A DNA stretch of 64,000 bases from the NCBI GenBank assembly GCA_902528515.1, contig CABZTD010000005.1:1-64000 (forward strand). Direction: 5' to 3'. The stretch comes from K189A clade bacterium (lineage in GTDB: Bacteria > Pseudomonadota > Gammaproteobacteria > Pseudomonadales > Azotimanducaceae). Numbering within the stretch: the first letter of the stretch is position 1; each line of letters opens with the position of its first letter. Below, in pieces: positions 6,639 through 14,818 of the stretch. Position numbers and translations under genes: made by a program. Under the pieces are notes generated by a model that did no database searches, was not told the origin of the DNA, and was given only the letters and a program-made list of their open reading frames with translations.

Positions 6639-9467
6639 ATGAACCACAGAAGATGGGCTTTACTGTCCTCTGCCTGGCTGCTTACTTGCTTTGCATTACA
6701 AGCCAGCGCAGAAGACGAGCGAAGACAAATTGAAGAGGTAATTGTCACAGCGGAGAAAGTAGAAGCGACTGTGTCTGATACGGCGCTCTCTATTACCGCC
6801 ATTGGCAGCGAAATGCTCGAAGACATGGGCATCCAGTCAGCCAACGAATTTATTAACTATATTCCCGCCACTACGCGGGACACTTTCGACATTCGCATTC
6901 GGGGTGTTGGGAGAAACTTTCGCGCATTGGGCGGCGATCCAGGTGTGGCTACTTACTACAACGGGGTTTATTCAGAAGACGCGCTAATTGCCCTGACGGA
7001 AAACGCACTGTTCGATATCGAGAGGATTGAAGTGTTGCGTGGCCCACAAGGGACACTCTACGGCAGAAATGCCATCGGCGGCGCGATTAACTATGTCCTG
7101 AAAAAACCGACTTCAGAACCCTATGCGATGGTTCGAGGGCAATTCGGTTCAAAAGATGCGCGAGAATACTACGGCGTCTTATCGGGCCCGATAACAGATG
7201 AACTGGGGATACGTGTCGTTGCGTCTAAAAGACAGTCAGATCCTCGACTCAAAAGTGTGGTAGGCGGCATCGGCGCGGACAGCACCGACGACAGCAACAC
7301 CGCAATATCTTTTAACTGGAAGCCGATTGAAAGACTTAATATTGATGCGCGTTTCAACGATCGCAATTCAGCTCGTGATATCGGAGCGAACGTGTTGATA
7401 AATGAAGGTTGGGGGTCATTTAGAGGATCTAGGATGACCGATGTATACGCTCAAGGTCTCAGATTAGTAGATGCGAGTACGCCTGGAGCGGAACTTTTTA
7501 CTAACCCCTATACTGGCGAAACAGCATATGGAGCAGTAAACCGACCTGGGGTGGATCTGGCTCCCTCAGCTCCCAACCCAGCCTTCGGTTCTATTGATTA
7601 CCTCAATAGTCCGGACGACCTGGATAGCGTTAAGCATGAATTGTTGAACAATGGTTATCACTTTGAAGGTTTTGATCAAAGAGGTACTCAGATAACAGTC
7701 AACTGGGATGCTTCTGACTCTCTCGCAGTCAAGTACATCTACGGTCACAGTGATTTTTCTTACGACTGGGATTTCGACTACGACAATTCAAACAGCAACA
7801 TATTAGACCAAGGTAGTGACGGATTTGAGGCCATATACAGCTATTCCCACGAACTTCAATTTCTTTGGGACGTTAATGAAAATCTCTTTGTGACCGCTGG
7901 GGCCTACTATTTCAAAAGCTCCAGAAATCAGGAATTGACCCTTCATAGCAGAGCGTCTCAGGGGAGAATTCAGAACTCTGCCAATTACGGGCAGTTAGCC
8001 GGATTCTTTCCTGCCTTGGGCATAATTACCGAAGATCCTGCCGTCGGAGGCCCATTAACTATGCAAAGCGCTCCCTTAAATCGCCTTCTTTTGGGCACTT
8101 GGCAGGGAGACACCTTCGGCGACAACAATAGCTACAAGCAAGATAACACTAATAAAACGGAGCAAACCGCGTTTTTCGCGCAGGGCGAGTACCAGCTGAA
8201 CGACGAATGGGCCATTACATTGGGCGTTCGATGGGCAGAAGATGAGAAAGCTGTAAGCGAGATTCGTGGTGGTCTGTACGAAGCGAATGAAGTCTGGTGG
8301 GGCCTCTTCGATGCGCCATTTTTCCAGATTGCACCCGGCGTTACGGCCGGCCAATTTTTGCGAAGCCCAGCTCTAACAGGAATTCCGGCTCTTGGGATTC
8401 CAGCGGCCGCATTCGCGGGATTCACAGACCTTGCGTGGACAAATTTCTACATGGGCAATGGTCTCCCAACTGGCAACCCCTTACAGCCGCTGGCGCCTGT
8501 GTGTCCTTTAGACGCTATCGAGTGCGCCAACCCACTACAACTTGCTGGCATTCCACTTGCTTTTGCCACATACGCGGAAGACGACAATTCGTGGGACGAC
8601 GTGAATTTTCGAGTCAATTTGGATTGGACACCCTCAGAGGAAACGCTCGTTTATGGTTACGTGACCACAGGTTACAGGTCAGGTGGCTATGGACTCGGCA
8701 TTTTGGATGCTAGAGCGGGAGGTCCCGGTGGCACGCCAATCAGTGTTCTTTCATACGATGAGGAAACCGTGACGGCTTATGAGCTTGGCTACAAAGGCAC
8801 TCTGTTCGATGGAACTTTGCAACTTTTCACCGCGATTTATACTTATCAATATGAGAATTATCAGGATCAAATCGACCAGTACGACCCAATACAGGGACAA
8901 TCAGTCGATATACCCGTGAATACTGGCGATACCTCAAATTCGGGAATTGAAATAGAGGGAACCTGGCTTGCCACTGATGCGCTGACGATAAACGGCAATT
9001 ACAGCTATACAAAAACCGAATATAAGGACGATGTATTTTTATTGGAAGACGAAAATGCACTGGCTCCTGAGCCTCTTTTTGGTGGCACCGCCTTCAATGT
9101 GAATGGCAATGCGCTCAAAGGCATTCCGGAGCATAAATTCACTGCTTGGGCCAACTATGAGTGGATCCTACCTGACGATTCGACGATAGCTCTGACAGGC
9201 GCCTATTCGTATATTGGCGAATACAACACCGACTCCATTGAAAGAGATTACGACAAAGTACCGGAGCGCCACCGAGTAGACCTAAGCCTAAATTGGCGGT
9301 CCGCTGACAGCAAATCCCGAGTGCGCCTATTCGTCGATAATCTAACAGACGAGACCAACTTCAGGCTGCTCTCTCAGGCAAATCACGAGAGCAACTTTCG
9401 CCTCACAGGTTCACTCCTTGGAGAGAGAACCGTTGGCGTTGATATAATTAGGGAGTTTGGAGGCTAA
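6639..9467 (+). CDS. TonB-dependent outer-membrane receptor 1
   Basis: About 942 aa from the ATG at 6639, which is preceded by GGGGAG at good spacing; the TTG at 6627 in the ORF track is less likely. A signal peptide (SSAWLLTCFALQASAE) is followed by a TonB box (IEEVIVTAEK) and a plug domain with FINYIPATTRD, FDIRIRGVGR and the VLRGPQGTLYGRNAIGGAIN motif. The long C-terminal barrel alternates aromatic strands and ends at REFGG. This is the Fe-siderophore/complex-substrate TBDR type that is expanded in sphingomonads and OM60-like gammaproteobacteria. It would import a large or poorly diffusing substrate across the outer membrane. It converges on a CoA-transferase gene and lies beside a catabolic cluster, so the ligand may be that pathway's substrate; no ligand can be read from sequence. 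Confidence 0.93.
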   Translation: MNHRRWALLSSAWLLTCFALQASAEDERRQIEEVIVTAEKVEATVSDTALSITAIGSEMLEDMGIQSANEFINYIPATTRDTFDIRIRGVGRNFRALGGDPGVATYYNGVYSEDALIALTENALFDIERIEVLRGPQGTLYGRNAIGGAINYVLKKPTSEPYAMVRGQFGSKDAREYYGVLSGPITDELGIRVVASKRQSDPRLKSVVGGIGADSTDDSNTAISFNWKPIERLNIDARFNDRNSARDIGANVLINEGWGSFRGSRMTDVYAQGLRLVDASTPGAELFTNPYTGETAYGAVNRPGVDLAPSAPNPAFGSIDYLNSPDDLDSVKHELLNNGYHFEGFDQRGTQITVNWDASDSLAVKYIYGHSDFSYDWDFDYDNSNSNILDQGSDGFEAIYSYSHELQFLWDVNENLFVTAGAYYFKSSRNQELTLHSRASQGRIQNSANYGQLAGFFPALGIITEDPAVGGPLTMQSAPLNRLLLGTWQGDTFGDNNSYKQDNTNKTEQTAFFAQGEYQLNDEWAITLGVRWAEDEKAVSEIRGGLYEANEVWWGLFDAPFFQIAPGVTAGQFLRSPALTGIPALGIPAAAFAGFTDLAWTNFYMGNGLPTGNPLQPLAPVCPLDAIECANPLQLAGIPLAFATYAEDDNSWDDVNFRVNLDWTPSEETLVYGYVTTGYRSGGYGLGILDARAGGPGGTPISVLSYDEETVTAYELGYKGTLFDGTLQLFTAIYTYQYENYQDQIDQYDPIQGQSVDIPVNTGDTSNSGIEIEGTWLATDALTINGNYSYTKTEYKDDVFLLEDENALAPEPLFGGTAFNVNGNALKGIPEHKFTAWANYEWILPDDSTIALTGAYSYIGEYNTDSIERDYDKVPERHRVDLSLNWRSADSKSRVRLFVDNLTDETNFRLLSQANHESNFRLTGSLLGERTVGVDIIREFGG

Positions 9468-9494
9468 TAAGAGGATCTGCTTTTGACGTGATCT

Positions 9495-9520
9495 AAACCC
9501 CGCAGCCGCGGGGTTTTTTT
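9495..9520 (+). terminator. Rho-independent terminator after TonB receptor 1
   Basis: CCCCGC-AGCC-GCGGGG hairpin (9498-9513), extended by AAA/TTT, followed by a run of seven T. It lies 28 bp after the stop codon and between two convergent genes. The T-run on the plus side makes it a strong terminator for the receptor gene. Confidence 0.85.
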
Positions 9521-9541
9521 GCCAAATAATCTAAGGTTCTT

Positions 9542-10738
9542 TCAAGACTTGGGCATGAAGTCGTCCTGTTGCAAAATTCCATTTGACTTAAGGAGCTCAA
9601 CACGGGTCCGGTCGAAACTGAGCCAGTCCTCAAGAACCTCGAAGTTGTGTTCACCTCGATAAGGAGCCGGGCCGCGAACACCACTGCTGGCTGAAGAAAA
9701 TCGATAGGGTGATTGCGTCAAAGGGCGACTGCCACCCGTTCTGTCGTCCATTTCTACAATAGCGCCACGCGCTATCAAGGTTGGCTGGTTAATTATGTCT
9801 TCGGGCTCACGCACCTTGCCCCAGGCAAGATTCATGGTCTGCATGTCCCTTTCAACCTTTTCCCAGCTATCCAGTCGCAACATGTATTCCGACACAATCG
9901 AACGACGAATTGCAATTTTCTCCGGCAATGGTGTCGCTTTGTTGGTTGGATCATCTATTCCTATAAGGGTGGTCAGTTGAACCCACAAGAAGCGAAAGTC
10001 CGCGGATAATAAAATAGATCCTGCCCCTGTTCGCCAAACGTCATTTGGCAGAGGGGCAGTTTCTTCTGCGTTTTCCATCGCATATTGAACTTGATCGTCT
10101 GTGGCGAATGTCGCATCGATCATGGCGATATCGATGTGCTGACCCTTGCCGGTGCGCTGACGCATAATGACGGCGGACAGAACACCGACTAAACCATGCA
10201 GGCTTGCATTGGTATCTGCCACGGAAAGCGGCAAATCTGTCACGGCAATGTCACCGCGATTTGCCTGACGCTGCATCAGGCCCGCTTCGGCATGAATGAT
10301 GGGTGCATACGCGGGACGGTGGGATTCAGGCCCACCCTGACCAAAGCCGGAGATCGACAGCATAATCAATGCCGGGTTGACCGCCTTCAACGTTTCGTAG
10401 CCGAGACCAAGGCGCGACATCACGTCCGGACGGTAATTTTCGATCACGATATCGGCCCCGGCAACCAGATCCTTGACCAGGTCTACCGCACCGGGTGCAC
10501 GAAGATCCATACAGATATTACGCTTCCCCGCATTTTGCTGATGGTAGTAACCGGGCAGCCCCGCGATGTCGCGGCCCCAAAGCCGGGTTACGTCGCCATC
10601 CGGCGGCTCGATCTTAACCACATCTGCCCCTAGGTCACTGAGCATACGTCCGGCAAAGGGACCCGCTAACACTCTAGAAAAATCCAGCACCCTCAGGCCG
10701 TTCAGCGGGTAATTTTCATCGGTTTTTTGAATCGTCAC
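9542..10738 (-). CDS. CaiB/BaiF family (class III) CoA-transferase
   Basis: Moves CoA between acyl donors and acids in the cytosol. Family signatures are plain: GLRVLDFSRVLAGPFAGRML at the N-terminus, SDLGADVVKIEPPDGD, ENYRPDVMSRLGLGYE, and a ADTNASLHG segment that should hold the catalytic aspartate. Length (~398 aa) is normal. The ORF track begins at a TTG (10753); a GTG at 10738 has GAGGA seven bases upstream and gives MTIQKTDENYPLNGL, so I prefer it. It is divergent from the PhyH-like dioxygenase with only ~67 bp between, suggesting shared regulation. In context with an acyl-CoA synthetase and an esterase it probably activates a carboxylic acid intermediate. Confidence 0.9.
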   Translation of the reverse strand: MTIQKTDENYPLNGLRVLDFSRVLAGPFAGRMLSDLGADVVKIEPPDGDVTRLWGRDIAGLPGYYHQQNAGKRNICMDLRAPGAVDLVKDLVAGADIVIENYRPDVMSRLGLGYETLKAVNPALIMLSISGFGQGGPESHRPAYAPIIHAEAGLMQRQANRGDIAVTDLPLSVADTNASLHGLVGVLSAVIMRQRTGKGQHIDIAMIDATFATDDQVQYAMENAEETAPLPNDVWRTGAGSILLSADFRFLWVQLTTLIGIDDPTNKATPLPEKIAIRRSIVSEYMLRLDSWEKVERDMQTMNLAWGKVREPEDIINQPTLIARGAIVEMDDRTGGSRPLTQSPYRFSSASSGVRGPAPYRGEHNFEVLEDWLSFDRTRVELLKSNGILQQDDFMPKS

Positions 10739-10805
10739 CGCCCCATTCCTCAAACGCTCCCAAGCGCTTATGCTCTCATGACTTTAGTCGTATTTGGCAA
10801 AGCAA

Positions 10806-11858
10806 ATGACGAAAACCACGACAAAACATGACGCCCGACTGTCAGCAGAACCACGCCTAGTTGCTGACGAGGCGACGCTTACGGGTTCGGTGCACGATCT
10901 CGGCTGGGTCCAATCCAGCGCCGATGCATTTGCCAAAAAGCGGGAATATCTTGAGGCGAATAACGGAATTCGTGGTCTCGAACGGTTGCAACCTACAGAC
11001 ATCGAGGACGCTGTACGCATCTTTTACCGAGACGGTTTTGTGGTTATCGAAAATACGCTGAACGATGAGCAGTTAACCCTACTAAAGGAAGCTTCGGAAA
11101 GAGTCATCCGCGAGATCTTGGCAAAAGATAAAAACCGTCAGGGCAACCGCGGCTCCCACCGGTACTCCTTTGGCTCAGCAAGCCTCACAGGGCAACTACT
11201 TCACGAACCTGCTTGGTCTATGTTGGTGGATCTACCCACGGTGACGCCCGTCATCACAGCGATCTTTAACAGCCGAGACTACATCCTGCGCGGTGCCGGT
11301 GGCGACTTTTGCCTACCGGGTGCGAGCACCTATCAGCCACTGCACTCGGACATGAATGACCGCATTGAGTATCAAGGTAAAACCTTCGGCTCGTTTCACG
11401 ATCCGAGGGGCAGACTCAACTACCGCGACCTACCCTGCCCCTACGTTTGTTGTAACTTCTTAACCAGCGACTTTACCGCGATCAATGGGCCTACCCGGCA
11501 GATTCCTGGCACCCAGCACAGTCAGCAGCGCATTCCAAAGCTGGCCCAGGAACCCGAATGGATGAAACTCAGCACGGTCTGCCCGGCCCCGGCTGGCAGC
11601 GTACTGATTCGAGACACCCGGGCTTGGCACGGCGGCACCCCAAATCTATCGGACAAAGTGCGCGCAATTCCCAACGCGGAATATCACGCGCCTTGGTACC
11701 GCGAACCCATGGGCCGATCCATGCCGCGAGAGATTTACGAATCTCTCAGCGAGCATGGCCAGTATATTGCACGCTACGTGGTCGCCGAGGCCGGTGAGGA
11801 GCTGGTCACCGGCTTTCGTGAAGACTTGGGTACGACGCCGCCGGATTTACGAGACTAG
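10806..11858 (+). CDS. Phytanoyl-CoA dioxygenase (PhyH) family oxygenase
   Basis: Fe(II)/2-oxoglutarate-dependent hydroxylase family, 350 aa from the ATG at 10806 (the track start is a TTG at 10794; no strong Shine-Dalgarno for either). The iron triad can be read as HSD in PLHSDMNDRIEY and the distal His in RAWHGGTPNLSDKVRAIPN, whose Arg would bind 2-oxoglutarate. The DGFVVIENTLNDEQL segment is typical of the PhyH N-terminal helix. The substrate is unknown; hydroxylation of a CoA-activated or free acid is plausible given the divergent CoA-transferase. The converging gene is the RraA-like protein after a ~400-bp gap. Confidence 0.88.
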   Translation: MTKTTTKHDARLSAEPRLVADEATLTGSVHDLGWVQSSADAFAKKREYLEANNGIRGLERLQPTDIEDAVRIFYRDGFVVIENTLNDEQLTLLKEASERVIREILAKDKNRQGNRGSHRYSFGSASLTGQLLHEPAWSMLVDLPTVTPVITAIFNSRDYILRGAGGDFCLPGASTYQPLHSDMNDRIEYQGKTFGSFHDPRGRLNYRDLPCPYVCCNFLTSDFTAINGPTRQIPGTQHSQQRIPKLAQEPEWMKLSTVCPAPAGSVLIRDTRAWHGGTPNLSDKVRAIPNAEYHAPWYREPMGRSMPREIYESLSEHGQYIARYVVAEAGEELVTGFREDLGTTPPDLRD

Positions 11859-12257
11859 GTTTAATCTCAAGGTATTGATACCTACTTGTTTCTTCTCGTG
11901 ATTGAGAGTGATGATAGTGGTGTCTGAGTGCAGGACCCTGCGAGACCGATCGACGGAAGAGCCGGTACCCGATGAGATCTGAGATTGAACTACTCTGTTC
12001 AGCCTAGCGATAACCGAATGCCATGGACAAACAAATCTCACTGCGCACCGAACAAGCGAGCCGAGTTCGCCTTTTTCTGTACCAGCTCGGGATAGTCCTG
12101 TTAGTCTTTCTCATCATGATGCCTGTGGCGCTATATTTATCTGGCGCATCGCCAATCGCTTTAACCGTCTGCACCGTCTGGACATTGCTTGGCTCAGCAA
12201 AAAACTGCTCGGTTCGACAGATCCAGGTCGACCGTATGAGACAACCTATCACACAAA
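11859..12257. other. ~400-bp gap between phyH-like and RraA-like genes
   Basis: No well-supported gene. It holds the start and main hydrophobic part of a small plus-strand ORF (12023) described separately. No strong terminator hairpin with a T-run was seen between the two convergent flanking genes. Confidence 0.5.
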
Positions 12258-12337
12258 TTAGTGAATCTCCGCCGCCTCACCTTGAGCCGCGCGCAGTTTT
12301 TCAATGTCGAAGTCTGGCTGCTGCGCGGCTGAAATAA
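12023..12337 (+). CDS. Small membrane-protein ORF of uncertain reality
   Basis: 104 codons with one clear hydrophobic stretch (LFLYQLGIVLLVFLIMMPVALYLSG) and a second weaker one (IALTVCTVWTLLGSA). The last ~80 bp overlap the 3' end of the RraA-like gene on the other strand and lose hydrophobic character (ESPPPHLEPRAVFQCR), as expected of antisense coding sequence. There is no good ribosome-binding site. It could be a small membrane protein, the remnant of a longer gene, or chance. No family is recognised. Confidence 0.25.
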   Translation: MDKQISLRTEQASRVRLFLYQLGIVLLVFLIMMPVALYLSGASPIALTVCTVWTLLGSAKNCSVRQIQVDRMRQPITQISESPPPHLEPRAVFQCRSLAAARLK

Positions 12338-12962
12338 TCACGGCTTCACGCCGCGCCAGCTGCTGCGCGGCTTCTTGCACCTGACCAATCACCTCAGCTG
12401 GGATTACCACTGCACCGTGCTGGTCAGCGTGGATAATATCTCCGTCGGTCACCCGCATACCTGCTACATCTACCGGTCGTGCGTAGTCAACCACATGCAC
12501 GAATGCGTGAGACGGCAGCACACTCGCTGCCAGCATCTGAAAACCCGGCGCAATATCGGGCAAATCGCGCACGCCGCCGTCAGTGATCACTCCCTGGCAA
12601 CCCAGACCATTGTGAATATTGGAGTTCACCTCACCCCACAAGCAGCCGTAGCCGTTATTACCATCAAGGTCCTGAATCACCGCGATGCTGGGTTTGGGCC
12701 CACGGTCGATGTACTCATAATATCCGTCGGAGACTGCTCGCGCTTCTTTGCTCGACAAGTCGGAAGGATGTGCCGCGCGTATTGTCGCGGTTCGGGCATA
12801 GCCGATCATGGGTGGTAGCTCTGGGCGGGTACAAACCAGCTGAGAGGTCGTAAAGCCGTAACCTCGACGCTGAGGAATAAGCAGCTCCAACGCGTTACAT
12901 ACGGTTGGGGTATCGAAGCGCTGCAGTGTTTTGATCAATGCTTCATCGAGTCCTGTGGGCAT
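12258..12962 (-). CDS. RraA-family / HMG-aldolase-like protein
   Basis: A 234 aa RraA-fold protein. The signature GCQGVITDGGVRDLPDI contains the RDxxD Mg-binding motif that distinguishes 4-hydroxy-4-methyl-2-oxoglutarate/4-carboxy-4-hydroxy-2-oxoadipate aldolases; the preceding LWGEVNSN and following ADQHGAVVIPAEV also match. In catabolic clusters these enzymes cleave or decarboxylate 2-oxo acids, whereas E. coli RraA modulates RNase E. The gene lies between an oxygenase and an acyl-CoA synthetase and is divergent from the latter (143 bp), which favours a metabolic role. Actual substrate unknown. Confidence 0.85.
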   Translation of the reverse strand: MPTGLDEALIKTLQRFDTPTVCNALELLIPQRRGYGFTTSQLVCTRPELPPMIGYARTATIRAAHPSDLSSKEARAVSDGYYEYIDRGPKPSIAVIQDLDGNNGYGCLWGEVNSNIHNGLGCQGVITDGGVRDLPDIAPGFQMLAASVLPSHAFVHVVDYARPVDVAGMRVTDGDIIHADQHGAVVIPAEVIGQVQEAAQQLARREAVIISAAQQPDFDIEKLRAAQGEAAEIH

Positions 12963-13105
12963 GATTCTTTCCTATTCAGTCAAAGCAATCGCAGACGAGG
13001 CCACCACTCGCCAAATACTGTCAAGTTGGGTTATGTCTGCGCTTTCGCTACAGTTTAACTAGTTATCATTGACATCGCCTAGGTCAAAGGGAGAGGAGTT
13101 TTACC

Positions 13106-14818
13106 GTGTCAGATCATCAACCAAGTCGCGCCGAGGTATTGGCAACACTGACCGCGCCAGGCCAGCCTTTTGAGCTCGTCGCGAGCACCGTGTATGGACG
13201 TAAATGCCAATTTTTCAAACGCGCTCCGCAAACGCTACGCAACTTATTCGCCGACAACATTAGCGATCTTGACTTTTTAGTCTATGAGGACGAGCGCCTA
13301 ACGTTTGCGGAGGCTTACCTGAAGTCAGCACAAATTGCTCAGCTGTTGGTCCGCCAGTACGCGATCACCAAGGGAGATCGTGTTGCGATTTCTATGCGCA
13401 ACTACCCGGAATGGGTGTTGTCCTTTATGGCTATCACCTCCATTGGTGGTATCGCTGTCGCTATGAATTCGCTCTGGCGACCTGATGAGATGGCCTACGG
13501 CCTGATCGACAGCGGTGCCAAGGTGTTGATAGCCGACGACGAGCGGCTGTCGCGTTTTGCGCAAATTGAAAATACCCCAGAGACCCGTGTCGACGTGCAA
13601 ACAATTGCTATCCGCACCAGTGCCTTCCCGAGCAGTCCCGAGCTGAGCTCATTACTGGATAACCTGGCGGGTCAGTGTGGAGTGCTCGATATGCCCCAGC
13701 AGCGCCCGGAGGCAGAGGACGACGCCACAATTTTGTATACGTCTGGCTCGACGGGCCATCCCAAGGGGGTGGTCTCCTGCCATAAGAATATCTTAGCCGC
13801 GCTCATGAGCTGGGAGCTGGATCAAGCGTCCGCGATTGCCATGTTACCTGAAGCGCCTCCGCCGCCGACTCACCAGGTAGCCACACTGCTCGCGGTGCCG
13901 CTGTTTCATGCCACGGGTTCTCATGCGGTGTATCTCGCGAGCTATCGCAGTCAGCGCAAAATTGTTTCCATGTATAAATGGGATGCAGCCCTAGCTGCAC
14001 ATCTGATCGAAGTCGAAAAAATCAGTTCCTTTATCGCCCCGGCAGCGATGACCGGCGACTTGGTACACGAGGCAGCGCGGACTCAGCGCGACCTGAGCAC
14101 CCTCGCCTCGGTGGGCGGTGGAGGCGCACCCCGTGCACCGGAGCAAGTCCGAAACATTGAAAAGACGTTCGACAACGCCCTGCCCGGCACCGGCTGGGGT
14201 ATGACGGAGACCAATGCCATTGGCACAGGCATTGGTGGAATGGATTATCTCGAACACCCGGAGAGTTCAGGCCGCTGCAGCGCTGTGATGGAGCTAAAAG
14301 TCATAGACGATCAAGGCAACGCCCTCGCTTCGGGTGAGCGCGGCGAACTGCTCATTCGGGGAGCCGCAGTGTTCCGCGGCTACTGGAATCGTCCAGATGC
14401 TAATGAAGAAACCTTTTTGCCCGGCGGCTGGATGCGCACCGGCGATGTGGCCTTTTTAGACGATGAGGGTTATCTCTACATCGTCGACCGAATCAAAGAC
14501 CTGGTCATTCGAGGCGGCGAGAACATTGGCTGCGGCGAGGTAGAAGCTGCCCTCCTGGAACACCCCCTAGTGCAAGAGGCATCGGTTTATGCCGTACCCG
14601 ACCAGCGACTGGGCGAAGAAGTAGGCACCACACTCTTTGTCTCTTCGAGCCTCACCGAGAGTGAGCTTACGGACTTTCTGCAGGAGCGGCTCGCCAAGTT
14701 CAAAATTCCACGTTACATCCATCAACAACGAGCACCCCTGCCACGCACTGCTTCGGGGAAAATTCTCAAACGCGATTTACGCGAAGAGGCCTGCCAGCGA
14801 CTTGGTCTAGCCCAGTGA
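13106..14818 (+). CDS. AMP-dependent acyl-CoA synthetase
   Basis: Adenylates a carboxylic acid and transfers it to CoA. 570 aa from a GTG start with an excellent GGGAGAGGAG Shine-Dalgarno. Motifs appear in order: P-loop-like ILYTSGSTGHPKGVV, GWGMTET, WMRTGDVAFLDDEGY, DRIKDLVIRGGENI, and the C-terminal catalytic lysine region RTASGKILKRDLR. The family covers medium/long-chain fatty acid and aryl acid ligases; the exact substrate is not predictable. Its stop overlaps the start of the esterase gene (GTGA), so the two are translationally coupled: the esterase could release the acid this enzyme activates. Confidence 0.93.
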   Translation: MSDHQPSRAEVLATLTAPGQPFELVASTVYGRKCQFFKRAPQTLRNLFADNISDLDFLVYEDERLTFAEAYLKSAQIAQLLVRQYAITKGDRVAISMRNYPEWVLSFMAITSIGGIAVAMNSLWRPDEMAYGLIDSGAKVLIADDERLSRFAQIENTPETRVDVQTIAIRTSAFPSSPELSSLLDNLAGQCGVLDMPQQRPEAEDDATILYTSGSTGHPKGVVSCHKNILAALMSWELDQASAIAMLPEAPPPPTHQVATLLAVPLFHATGSHAVYLASYRSQRKIVSMYKWDAALAAHLIEVEKISSFIAPAAMTGDLVHEAARTQRDLSTLASVGGGGAPRAPEQVRNIEKTFDNALPGTGWGMTETNAIGTGIGGMDYLEHPESSGRCSAVMELKVIDDQGNALASGERGELLIRGAAVFRGYWNRPDANEETFLPGGWMRTGDVAFLDDEGYLYIVDRIKDLVIRGGENIGCGEVEAALLEHPLVQEASVYAVPDQRLGEEVGTTLFVSSSLTESELTDFLQERLAKFKIPRYIHQQRAPLPRTASGKILKRDLREEACQRLGLAQ

